Assembly (NCBI GenBank): GCA_002336765.1
Contig: DDES01000079.1
Location: 1-9,769, forward strand
Length of the DNA: 9,769 nt
DNA from: Novosphingobium sp. UBA1948
GTDB lineage: Bacteria > Pseudomonadota > Alphaproteobacteria > Sphingomonadales > Sphingomonadaceae
Direction of reading: 5' to 3'
The position numbers and the translations under genes were made by a program. Below, in pieces: positions 1-6,656 of this stretch; position 1 is the stretch's first letter; every line of letters begins with the position of its first letter. The notes beneath the pieces were generated by a model. It saw only the letters and a program-made list of their open reading frames with translations. It ran no database searches and had not been told where the DNA came from.

Positions 1-1365
1 GAGGTCCATGCCATCCGCGACGACGCGATCATGGCGACCGGCCGTTCGGACTATCCGAACCAGGTCAACAACGTGCTGGGCTTCCCCTTCATCTTCCGCG
101 GCGCGCTCGATGTGCATGCCACCGCGATCAATGAGGAGATGAAGATCGCGGCCGCCAACGCCATTGCCGAACTGGCCCGCGAACAGGTTCCCGAGGAAGT
201 GACGGCGGCCTATGGCAAGAACCACACGTTCGGGCGCGACTACATCATCCCCGCCCCGTTCGATCCGCGCCTGATGGAAGTGGTGCCCGCCGCCGTGGCG
301 CGCGCAGCAATGGAAACCGGCGTGGCGCAAAAGCCGATCGAGGATTTCAACGAATACCGCATCGCGCTCAAAGGCCGCCTCAACCCTACCACCTCGGCGC
401 TGACAGAGGTCTATGCCACGGTGCGCGAGAATCCCAAGCGCGTGATCTTTGCCGAGGCGGAAAACGAGGTGGTGCTGCGCGCCGCGATCCAGTTCCGCGA
501 ATTCGGCTATGGCACGCCGGTGTTGGTGGGCCGCACCAAGGCGGTGCGTGACAAGCTGGTGGAACTGGGCGTGGGCGATGCCGCCAGCTACGAGATCCAC
601 AATGCCGCCGACAGCCCGCATGTCGAGGCGATGTACACGATGCTCTATGAGCGCCTGCAACGCCGCGGGTATCTGGAGCGCGATGTGCGCCGCATGGTCA
701 ATCAGGACCGCAACGCCTTTGCCTCGGCGCTGCTGCAACTGGGCGTGGGCGATGCGATGGTGACCGGCATCACCCGCCCCTTTGGCCAGAGCATGCGCGA
801 GGTGCGCCATGTGCTGGACCCCAAGCCGGGCCATCTGCCTTTTGGCATCCATGTGATGGTGGGCAAGCATTCCACCGTGTTTCTGGCCGACACCACCTGC
901 AACGAACGCCCCAGCGCCGAGGAACTGGCGGTGATCGCCAAGGAAACCGCCGCGGTGGCCAAGCGTCTGGGGCATGAGCCGCGCGTGGCATTCCTGTCCT
1001 ATTCCACCTTCGGCAATCCGATGGGCAAATGGCTCGATCCCATTCGCGGGGCGATCGCCATTCTGGATGATGAAAAGCCGAATTTCGAATATGAAGGCGA
1101 AATGGCGCCCGATGCCGCGCTCAATCCGGTGGTGATGAAGAACTACCCCTTCAGTCGCCTGACCGCGCCCGCCAATGTGCTGATCTTCCCCGGCCTGCAA
1201 TCGGCCAATGTCTCGGCCAAATTGCTGCGCGAACTGGGCGGCAATTCCTCGATCGGGCCGATCCTGATCGGCATGGAAAAGCCGGTGCAGATCGTGCCGA
1301 TGACCGCGATTGCCCCCGATGTGCTGACGCTGGCCGTGCTGGCCGCCGCCGAAGTGGCGGGGTGA
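1..1365 (+). CDS. maeB: NADP-dependent malic enzyme, hybrid type with C-terminal phosphotransacetylase-like domain (5' truncated by window)
   Basis: Malic enzyme converts L-malate and NADP+ to pyruvate, CO2 and NADPH in the cytoplasm, feeding C4 acids towards pyruvate and acetyl-CoA. The reading frame is open from base 1, so the gene begins upstream. 454 codons are visible, against roughly 750-770 residues for the family, so about 300 N-terminal residues (malate-binding and most of the NAD(P)-binding part) are missing. The first visible residues carry the highly conserved malic-enzyme segment IMATGRSDYPNQVNN, followed by VLGFPFIFRGALDVHAT. From about visible residue 130 (PTTSALTEVY, then PKRVIFAEAENEVVLRAA) the protein matches the phosphotransacetylase-like domain of hybrid MaeB enzymes and runs to the C-terminus. 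In studied members this domain is regulatory and senses acetyl-CoA rather than acting as a Pta. NADP over NAD preference is inferred from the hybrid architecture. The stop overlaps the next gene by 4 nt. Confidence 0.93.
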   Translation, partial: EVHAIRDDAIMATGRSDYPNQVNNVLGFPFIFRGALDVHATAINEEMKIAAANAIAELAREQVPEEVTAAYGKNHTFGRDYIIPAPFDPRLMEVVPAAVARAAMETGVAQKPIEDFNEYRIALKGRLNPTTSALTEVYATVRENPKRVIFAEAENEVVLRAAIQFREFGYGTPVLVGRTKAVRDKLVELGVGDAASYEIHNAADSPHVEAMYTMLYERLQRRGYLERDVRRMVNQDRNAFASALLQLGVGDAMVTGITRPFGQSMREVRHVLDPKPGHLPFGIHVMVGKHSTVFLADTTCNERPSAEELAVIAKETAAVAKRLGHEPRVAFLSYSTFGNPMGKWLDPIRGAIAILDDEKPNFEYEGEMAPDAALNPVVMKNYPFSRLTAPANVLIFPGLQSANVSAKLLRELGGNSSIGPILIGMEKPVQIVPMTAIAPDVLTLAVLAAAEVAG

Positions 1366-2279
1366 TCGGGCGGTTTTGGGTGGCGGGGCTGGCTGGCGCA
1401 CTATGCGCCGCGCCGGCCCTCGCCGCCCCCGACACCGCGCAGGACATTCGCCAGTGGCATGCGCAGCAGCAGCGCGTGCTGACGCTGGCGAACCGCATTC
1501 TGGTGGCCAATGCCGTCACCTGCAAGGATGTGCGGCCCGACTATGGCTATCTGCCGGCCAATATGAGCCCTGCCGCGCCCGCGCCCCTGCGCGCCGTCTG
1601 GCAGGAGGCGCTGGGGCTGGACGAGCGGCCGATGGCGATCATCGTGCTCAAGGATGGTCCTGCGGACAAGGCGGGCTTGCGTCAGGGCGACCATATCATG
1701 GCCGTAGCCGGTACGGCTTGGGGATCAGACAAGGAGCGGCGTCAGGCTTTCGACACGGCCATGTCTACCGCGCTGCCCTCCGGCACGCTCGACCTCGACA
1801 TCGAGCATGGCGGGCAAACCCGTGCAATCACCCTCTCCGGCCGCCCCGCCTGCAAGGTGGATGTGGTGGTGGTCCGCCGTGCTTCGGCCAATGCCAGCAC
1901 TTTTGGCAACCGTGTCGAGGTGGATGGCGGGTTGGAGCGCCTGTTGGCCGACGATGATGAACTGGCTTTTGTGCTGGGCCACGAAATCGCCCATGCGGTG
2001 CTCGAGCATTCCGGACCGGGCAAGGAGGCGGACACGCGCAACCATGATCGCCGCGCCGTGATCGAGCGCGAGGCCGATGTGCTGGGTGTCCGGCTGATGA
2101 CCCGCGCGGGATTTGATCCGGCGGCGGCGGCACGCGCCAATCCCAAGCTGGCCCATGCCAATCGCGGCCCGATCTCGCGCCTGCTCGATCTCCACGGTGC
2201 CTATATGGCCACCAACGAGCGCACCGCCTTTCTGGCCAGCGAAGGCGCCAAGGCCAAGGCGGAAATCACGCCGCGCTGA
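1362..2279 (+). CDS. Exported PDZ-domain M48-family zinc metallopeptidase
   Basis: This is a predicted periplasmic or membrane-associated zinc protease of 305 residues. A signal peptide covers about residues 1-21 (hydrophobic run, ALA-type cleavage site before APDTAQ). A PDZ-like domain lies at about 90-160 and includes GPADKAGLRQGDHIMAVAG. The peptidase part has HEIAH at 207-211 (two zinc-ligand histidines and the catalytic Glu208) and the downstream M48 ExxxD signature at Glu235-Asp239, which supplies the third zinc ligand, so it looks active. A C-terminal stretch with NER (about 285-287) resembles the end of M48 domains. The start is the GTG at 1362, which shares bases with the maeB stop (GTGA). 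No good Shine-Dalgarno precedes it, which suggests translational coupling to maeB. A later GTG at 1380 would remove the basic n-region of the signal peptide and is less likely. Substrates are unknown; envelope protein quality control, as for BepA or LoiP, is a family-based guess. Confidence 0.85.
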   Translation: MIGRFWVAGLAGALCAAPALAAPDTAQDIRQWHAQQQRVLTLANRILVANAVTCKDVRPDYGYLPANMSPAAPAPLRAVWQEALGLDERPMAIIVLKDGPADKAGLRQGDHIMAVAGTAWGSDKERRQAFDTAMSTALPSGTLDLDIEHGGQTRAITLSGRPACKVDVVVVRRASANASTFGNRVEVDGGLERLLADDDELAFVLGHEIAHAVLEHSGPGKEADTRNHDRRAVIEREADVLGVRLMTRAGFDPAAAARANPKLAHANRGPISRLLDLHGAYMATNERTAFLASEGAKAKAEITPR

Positions 2280-2291
2280 TGGCGCTGCCCC

Positions 2292-3893
2292 CTATTTCAC
2301 GCCGGCAAAGCGGGCGAAATAGCTGTCCTTGTGCCACTCGGGCCGCGCCGGTTCCTCGGCCACCTGCCGCAACAGAGCCGCCACATAGGATGAAAAGCGC
2401 CCGATCTCGGCAGGCATGATCGGCTGGGTCGGCTCGTCCACGGGCGAGTGGTAGACATTGGCGCGCCACGCCTTTTCGGTGGCCTCCTCGGGAGTACCGC
2501 GTTCAAAGCCGAATTTCATAAACACCGAGGGGATCCCCGCCTTCACGAAATTATACTGGTCCGACCGGATGAACACATTGCGGTCGGGCAGCGGGTCGGG
2601 CACCAGCGGCAGGCCGAATTTGGCCGAAACCTTGGCCGCCGTGGCGCCCAGCGTGCTTTCCTCATAGCCGATGGGGGTGATGGTCTTGAGCGGGAAGATC
2701 GGCAGCGGCATGTCGAAATTGATGTCGGCCACGATGCTGGCAGGCGGCACGGTGGGATGGGCCACGAAATAGCCCGCACCCAGCAGGCCCGCTTCCTCTG
2801 CCGTCGGGATCAGGAACAGGATCGAGCGGCGCGGGCGCTGTTTGGCGCGGGCCATATCCTTGGCAATTTCCAGCAGACTCGAAACCCCGATCGCATTGTC
2901 GAGTGCGCCATTATAGATCGCGTCGCCCTTCACCGGCTCACCAATCCCTAGCCCATCGAGATGGGCGGAGAGCACGACATGTTCCTTGGCCAGCTTCGCA
3001 TCGCGGCCGGGCAGAATGGCCACCAGATTAGCGCTCGAGACCGGCTTTTGCTCCACCACCACCTTGGCCGACAGCTTCTGCGCCAGTTCGAAATGCGGTA
3101 GCGGCTTGAACGCATCGGCCAGCGCCGCCAGTTCGGCATAGGTGTGGCCCGATCCGGCAAACAGAGTCTCGCTGGCATCGGGGCTGATGCTGGCGGCGAA
3201 GAACTTCGCCTTCACATCGCGCGCGCCGCTGTCCAGCGGCATCAGCGCCGAACGCGCCGACAGGCCGATCTGGCGCGCCCACGGAATCTCGATCTGCTTG
3301 GCGGTGGTGAGCGTAATCATGCCCAGCGCGCCCTTTTCCGCCAGCAGGCGGATGCGTTCGGATCGGGCATTGGCCTTGCGCGCGCCGGATACCTCGGTCG
3401 GTCCGCCCGCGATCACCACCACCAGCTTACCGCGTACATCCAGCCCCGCGAAATCATCCTGCGGCAGGCCGGTCAACGGCAGGCCATAGCCCGCGAAAAC
3501 CAGCGGCGCATGGTCCAGAGCCTCGGGGAAAGCATGGCGCCCACCGATGGTGGCCTGTTCGGGCACCTTGAGCGCGATGCTGCCCTGCGGGCCATCAAGG
3601 CTGATCGCGCTCTGCGCCGCGATCACCTTTTGCGAGAGAAAGTCGATATTCTGGTAGTAGCCCTTGGTGCCCGCGGGCTTCAGGCCAATGGCTTTCAACC
3701 GCGCCGCGACCACCGCCGCCGCCCGATCATAGCCAGCGCTGCCCGCGCCGCGCCCTTCATACTTGTCGCTGGCGATTTCCTGCACGAAGGACCAGATCCG
3801 CGCGCCCTTGGCGCCATCGTCGGAAGCAGCCATGACCGGTGCCGAAGCACCCGCCAGAACCAGAGCCAAACAGGTTAAACCGCTGCGTCGCAT
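2292..3893 (-). CDS. Exported M28-family metallopeptidase with PA domain (aminopeptidase-like)
   Basis: This is a predicted secreted or periplasmic di-zinc exopeptidase of 533 residues. It has a signal peptide (about 1-22, MRRSG then a hydrophobic core, cleavage after VMA). A protease-associated (PA) insert lies at about 95-260, including the APLVFAGYG and GKLVVVIAGGP strands. The M28 catalytic domain covers about 290-515. All expected residues are present: His311 and Asp313 (SAHLDGLG), bridging Asp332 (GALDNA), catalytic Glu366 and ligand Glu367 (TAEEAG), Asp394 (NFDMP) and His482 (YHSPVDE). It probably removes N-terminal amino acids from peptides; the exact specificity cannot be read from sequence. 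Two adjacent ATGs (3896 and 3893) are possible starts. The GGGGAGG at 3899-3905 lies 2 nt from the first and 5 nt from the second, so 3893 is chosen. The frame stays open upstream to an ATG at 3947, but that would bury the signal peptide. The gene converges on the M48 gene with a 12-nt gap. Confidence 0.88.
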   Translation of the reverse strand: MRRSGLTCLALVLAGASAPVMAASDDGAKGARIWSFVQEIASDKYEGRGAGSAGYDRAAAVVAARLKAIGLKPAGTKGYYQNIDFLSQKVIAAQSAISLDGPQGSIALKVPEQATIGGRHAFPEALDHAPLVFAGYGLPLTGLPQDDFAGLDVRGKLVVVIAGGPTEVSGARKANARSERIRLLAEKGALGMITLTTAKQIEIPWARQIGLSARSALMPLDSGARDVKAKFFAASISPDASETLFAGSGHTYAELAALADAFKPLPHFELAQKLSAKVVVEQKPVSSANLVAILPGRDAKLAKEHVVLSAHLDGLGIGEPVKGDAIYNGALDNAIGVSSLLEIAKDMARAKQRPRRSILFLIPTAEEAGLLGAGYFVAHPTVPPASIVADINFDMPLPIFPLKTITPIGYEESTLGATAAKVSAKFGLPLVPDPLPDRNVFIRSDQYNFVKAGIPSVFMKFGFERGTPEEATEKAWRANVYHSPVDEPTQPIMPAEIGRFSSYVAALLRQVAEEPARPEWHKDSYFARFAGVK

Positions 3894-3898
3894 CATCG

Positions 3899-3905
3899 CC
3901 TCCCC
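3899..3905 (-). promoter_or_regulatory. Ribosome binding site of the M28 peptidase gene
   Basis: GGGGAGG on the minus strand is a near-perfect Shine-Dalgarno sequence. Its 5-nt distance to the ATG at 3893, against 2 nt to the tandem ATG at 3896, decides the start in favour of 3893. Confidence 0.65.
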
Positions 3906-3919
3906 GAAATCAGGCGGAG

Positions 3920-3947
3920 AGCATACGCCAAGCGGAAAGCGGAACAA
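3920..3947 (-). promoter_or_regulatory. Candidate sigma-70-type promoter of the M28 peptidase gene
   Basis: On the minus strand, TTGTTC (3942-3947) and TATGCT (3920-3925) are separated by 16 nt and resemble -35 and -10 elements. Transcription would begin near 3913, giving a 5' leader of about 20 nt that contains the Shine-Dalgarno sequence. This is a pattern match only; alphaproteobacterial promoters are often degenerate. Confidence 0.4.
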
Positions 3948-3956
3948 GGGGTTGGG

Positions 3957-3976
3957 TTTGCGTCATTCTACGCAAA
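3957..3976. promoter_or_regulatory. 20-bp inverted repeat, candidate operator upstream of the M28 gene
   Basis: Perfect 7-bp arms TTTGCGT (3957-3963) and ACGCAAA (3970-3976) flank a 6-bp spacer. The dyad ends about 10 bp upstream of the candidate -35 box of the M28 gene, a typical place for an activator or a repressor. No regulator gene is in the window and I do not recognise the motif. It could also form a small hairpin in a read-through prpE transcript, but no T-run follows it. Confidence 0.35.
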
Positions 3977-4035
3977 GAGCCAGCACCAAAAATTTTGCCG
4001 CCCGACCGCGGGGATAAATCCGCAATCGGGCGACA

Positions 4036-4069
4036 CGCAGCCCCAACGATTGCCCCCGACGGGGCTGCG
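4036..4069 (-). terminator. Hairpin downstream of prpE, candidate transcription end
   Basis: Perfect 9-bp arms CGCAGCCCC (4036-4044) and GGGGCTGCG (4061-4069) enclose a 16-nt loop, starting 8 nt past the prpE stop. No U-tract follows directly. The only T-run on the minus strand is at about 3988-3992, further downstream, so this is not a textbook intrinsic terminator. A competing 7-bp stem pairs 4022-4028 (GCAATCG) with 4047-4053 (CGATTGC), which lies in the loop of the first stem. It may instead block 3' exonucleases or work with Rho. Confidence 0.4.
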
Positions 4070-4076
4070 CAATGCT

Positions 4077-5963
4077 TCAGGCGTGCGCCGCATCCGCCGC
4101 GACCACGGCGGCGATGGCGGCGGGTGTGTTGGGATCGTCGATCGTTGCCGGCACGGTCCACTCATCGCCGTTGCAGATCTTGCGCAGCAGGTTGCGCAAG
4201 ATCTTGCCCGAACGCGTCTTGGGCAGGCCCGCCACGATATGCGCGGTCTTGAGTGCAGCCACCGCACCCAGTTCGGCACGCACCGCGGCAATCGCCCGCT
4301 TGGTGAGCGTGGCGTCGCCGTCAAAGCCCGCGCGCGGCACGATGAAGGCCACAGGATTCATGCCCTTGATGGCGTCGTCCGCACCGATCACCGCGCATTC
4401 GGCCACGCCTTCGGTCGCCGCCACGATCTGCTCCATCTGGCCGGTGGACAGGCGATGGCCCGCGACATTGATGATGTCATCGGTGCGGCCCATGATGTGG
4501 ACGAAGCCATCAGCGTCGATATAGCCCGCATCGCCCGTCTCGTAATAACCGGGGAAAGCGGCGAAATTCTTGTCCCAGCCCGCCTTGTTGTTCCACAAGG
4601 TGCGGAAAGCGCCCGGCGGCAGCGGAGCCTTGACCGCCACAAAGCCGGACTGCTCGGGCCCCACAGGCTTGCCATCGTCGCCAAGGATCTCGAACGCATA
4701 GCCCGGCACGGGGAAGCCCGCACTGCCCGCCTTGCGCCGCGTATCGCCCAGCGCAAAGCAGGTAGCCACACCGGGCCAGCCCAGTTCGGTCTGCCACCAG
4801 TGGTCGATCACGGGCAGACCGCTCTTCTCTTCCAGCCAGTGGATCGTGTCGGGATCGGCGCGTTCACCGGCGAGGAAAATCACGCCCAGATCGCGGGTGC
4901 CGATATCCTTGAGGAAGGTCGCGTCGGGATCTTCCTTGCGCACCGCGCGGATGGCGGTGGGCGCGGTGAAGAAGGCCTTGACACCATGCCGGTCGATGAT
5001 GCGCCAGAAGGTGCCGGCGTCGGGCGTGCCGATCGGCTTGCCCTCGAACAGCACCGTGGTGGCGCCGACCAGCAGCGGGGCATAGGCGATATAGGAATGC
5101 CCCACGACCCAGCCCACATCGGACGCGGCCCAGAACACATCGCCCGCGCCGATGCCATAGATATTGGCCATCGACCATGTCAGCGCGACGGCATGGCCAC
5201 CATTCTCGCGCACCACGCCCTTGGGGGTGCCGGTGGTGCCCGAGGTGTAGAGAATATAGAGCGGATCTTCCGAGGCCATCACGGCGGCTTCAGGCACCGG
5301 ATCACCGGCCACCTCGGCCAGCAGCGCGGTCCAGTCGAGATCACGCGGCGCCTGAAGCTCGGCCACGGCCTGCTCGCGCTGGAACATCACGACATGCTCG
5401 GGCTGATGCTCGGCCAGCTTGAGTGCCTCGTCCACCATCGGCTTGTAGGCGATAACACGGCTGCCCTCGATCCCCGCGCTGGCGGAGAGCACGAGGCGCG
5501 GCTTGGCGTCATCGATGCGCTTGGCCAGTTCGAGCGGGGCAAAACCGCCGAACACCACGGAATGGATCGCTCCCAGCCGCGCGCAAGCCAGCATGGCAAA
5601 CAGCGTGGGCGGGATCATCGGCATGTAAATGATCACGCGGTCGCCCTTCTGCACGCCAAGGCGCACCAGAGCGGCAGCAAGGCGGCCAACCTCGTTCTGC
5701 AGGTCGGCATAGCTATAGGTGGTGACCGTTCCCGTGACCGGGCTATCATAAATCACCGCCGCCGCGTCGCCGCGCCCCGCCTCAACATGGCGGTCGATAG
5801 CGTTATAGGCGGTGTTGAGGCTCGCGCCGGGGAACCAGCCCTGGGCATCGTCCCAGGCGCGCGCCGGTGGCGACGCCCATGCCACCGCCTTGCTTGCTTC
5901 CATCCAGAACCCTTCCGGATCGCTGATGCTGGCTTGCCAGGCTTGGGTATAGGCGTCGCTCAT
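4077..5963 (-). CDS. prpE: Propionyl-CoA synthetase (AMP-forming acyl-CoA synthetase)
   Basis: It activates a short-chain acid, most likely propionate: acid + ATP + CoA gives acyl-CoA + AMP + PPi, in the cytoplasm. The 628-residue length fits PrpE (Acs is about 650). Visible landmarks are an N-terminal cap with SDPEGFW and WFPGASLNTAYNAIDRHVE (residues about 14-61), the P-loop YTSGTTGTPKG at 239-249, the A5 motif DHWWQTE at 387-393, YYETGD at 473-478, the hinge GRTDD at 492-496, and the A10 motif PKTRSGK ending at Lys587, the adenylation lysine. DHWWQTE followed by GW is the PrpE/ACSS3 form, whereas Acs has DTWWQTETGG; this is the main reason for choosing PrpE. A Leu replaces the usual Thr after QTE. 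Starting at the ATG at 5963, GAGAGGG (5968-5974) lies 4 nt upstream. The GNAT gene ends 54 nt upstream on the same strand, so the two are probably co-transcribed. Lys587 is the residue type that Pat-like enzymes acetylate. Confidence 0.88.
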   Translation of the reverse strand: MSDAYTQAWQASISDPEGFWMEASKAVAWASPPARAWDDAQGWFPGASLNTAYNAIDRHVEAGRGDAAAVIYDSPVTGTVTTYSYADLQNEVGRLAAALVRLGVQKGDRVIIYMPMIPPTLFAMLACARLGAIHSVVFGGFAPLELAKRIDDAKPRLVLSASAGIEGSRVIAYKPMVDEALKLAEHQPEHVVMFQREQAVAELQAPRDLDWTALLAEVAGDPVPEAAVMASEDPLYILYTSGTTGTPKGVVRENGGHAVALTWSMANIYGIGAGDVFWAASDVGWVVGHSYIAYAPLLVGATTVLFEGKPIGTPDAGTFWRIIDRHGVKAFFTAPTAIRAVRKEDPDATFLKDIGTRDLGVIFLAGERADPDTIHWLEEKSGLPVIDHWWQTELGWPGVATCFALGDTRRKAGSAGFPVPGYAFEILGDDGKPVGPEQSGFVAVKAPLPPGAFRTLWNNKAGWDKNFAAFPGYYETGDAGYIDADGFVHIMGRTDDIINVAGHRLSTGQMEQIVAATEGVAECAVIGADDAIKGMNPVAFIVPRAGFDGDATLTKRAIAAVRAELGAVAALKTAHIVAGLPKTRSGKILRNLLRKICNGDEWTVPATIDDPNTPAAIAAVVAADAAHA

Positions 5964-5997
5964 AATTCCCTCTCACCAAGTTTTCCGCAATAATCTT

Positions 5998-6009
5998 GCT
6001 CGTTCGAGC
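5998..6009. promoter_or_regulatory. 12-bp palindromic dyad between the GNAT gene and prpE
   Basis: GCTCG and CGAGC abut across two central bases (TT on the plus strand), in the 54-nt gap upstream of prpE. A 2-nt loop makes it a poor hairpin, so if functional it would be a protein site. Arms this short can arise by chance in GC-rich DNA. I see no convincing -35/-10 pair in this gap. Confidence 0.2.
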
Positions 6010-6017
6010 CTTAAACC

Positions 6018-6548
6018 TTAGCGGAAGGTTTTGGACAGCACGACCAAGGTCGGATCACCGTCGAACGGTTCGGGCACATAGCCGCGCTCGCGCTCCAGCT
6101 CGATGGCGGCATGGTTGTCGCGGCTCTCGATCGAGATCACACGGCGCAAGCCGCGCGCGCGCGCCTCGATGCCCAGCGCGTCGAGCATGGTCCAGGCCAC
6201 GCCCTTGCCGCGATAGTTCTGGCACACTGACACGGCCACTTCGGCGGTGTCGAGCTGGTTGTCGCAGGCCAACAGGCCCGAGCACACCAGTTCGTTGGTC
6301 GCCTTGTCGAAAGCGATGAAGCTTTCCGAGCGGAAATGGTCGGCGTGAATCAGCGGCTCGAGCTGGTCATGGCTGACATGCTCACCCGCCGCGAAGAAAC
6401 GGAAACGGCGATCCTCGTCGCTCACGCGGTCGAAAAAGGCCGAAAGTGCGGATTCGTCGGCCTCGGTGGCCTGACGGATCAGCAGGTTGATGCCACTGCG
6501 CGTGGTCATCTCGTAGGTGTGGTCTGCGGGGTTATTGGCGGTGGTCAT
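6018..6548 (-). CDS. GNAT-family N-acetyltransferase, similar to the GNAT domain of Pat-type protein acetyltransferases
   Basis: This is a 176-residue single-domain GNAT enzyme that would transfer an acetyl group from acetyl-CoA to an amine. The core runs from about residue 22 (LLIRQATEADESALSAFFDRV) to the end. SDEDRRFRFF (about 43-52), TAEVAVSV (about 101-108, with Glu103 at the position of the Pat catalytic Glu), the acetyl-CoA loop YRGKGVA (112-118), and SRDNHAAIELERERGY (about 142-157) match the style of the GNAT domain of PatZ/Pat lysine acetyltransferases. The large NDP-forming acyl-CoA synthetase-like domain of PatZ is absent. The ATG at 6548 is chosen because the frame upstream runs through a transcription terminator; GGAG lies about 10 nt upstream of it. 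It sits directly upstream of prpE, which suggests that PrpE may be its substrate (inference). A small-molecule target cannot be excluded. Confidence 0.8.
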   Translation of the reverse strand: MTTANNPADHTYEMTTRSGINLLIRQATEADESALSAFFDRVSDEDRRFRFFAAGEHVSHDQLEPLIHADHFRSESFIAFDKATNELVCSGLLACDNQLDTAEVAVSVCQNYRGKGVAWTMLDALGIEARARGLRRVISIESRDNHAAIELERERGYVPEPFDGDPTLVVLSKTFR

Positions 6549-6607
6549 CGGGAAAACACTCCGTTGGGGGATTGACCGTTGAAGTAGGGTGGCCGCCGCA
6601 TGGGACC

Positions 6608-6655
6608 AAAAAAAACGCCGCGCCTTGATGTAAGCCAAGACGCGGCGTGTTTTTT
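6608..6655 (-). terminator. Strong Rho-independent terminator of the porin-MHS transcript
   Basis: Read on the minus strand, the stem begins 8 nt after the MHS stop. Its 13-nt arms pair (6636-6648 with 6615-6627) with one G-U wobble (6640 with 6623), around an 8-nt loop (6628-6635), followed by an eight-T run (6608-6615, complement). On the plus strand the same position is a C-A mismatch, which favours minus-strand use, although six Ts at 6650-6655 could allow bidirectional function. It separates the porin-MHS unit from GNAT-prpE, so the latter must have its own promoter in 6549-6607, where I see no clear consensus. Confidence 0.88.
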
Positions 6656-6656
6656 A

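Noticed and set aside
2448..2951. 167-codon plus-strand frame inside the M28 region
   Set aside because: It is antisense to M28 catalytic-domain codons, Arg/His-rich, and has no ribosome binding site or domain.
3144..3878. 244-codon plus-strand open frame opposite the M28 peptidase
   Set aside because: It is an antisense shadow of a gene whose complete catalytic residue set is intact; no domain was recognised.
3896..3947. Upstream ATG at 3947 as start of the M28 gene
   Set aside because: It would place about 18 residues before a clear signal peptide and overlap the candidate promoter and Shine-Dalgarno sequence.
4050..5993. Very long plus-strand open frame (647 codons) opposite prpE
   Set aside because: It mirrors prpE across its whole length, is rich in His/Arg/Gly/Asp as expected from the antisense of GC-rich codons, and shows no recognisable domain. 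prpE has a full set of family motifs.
6561..6581. CCGTTG direct repeat (6561-6566 and 6576-6581) upstream of the GNAT gene as an activator site
   Set aside because: Six-base repeats are expected by chance, and no promoter consensus is positioned beside them.
6549..6638. N-terminal extension of the GNAT protein by 30 codons to an ATG at 6638
   Set aside because: The extension would be translated from the terminator hairpin of the upstream gene and is not GNAT-like. The ATG at 6548 is downstream of the terminator and has a GGAG about 10 nt upstream.
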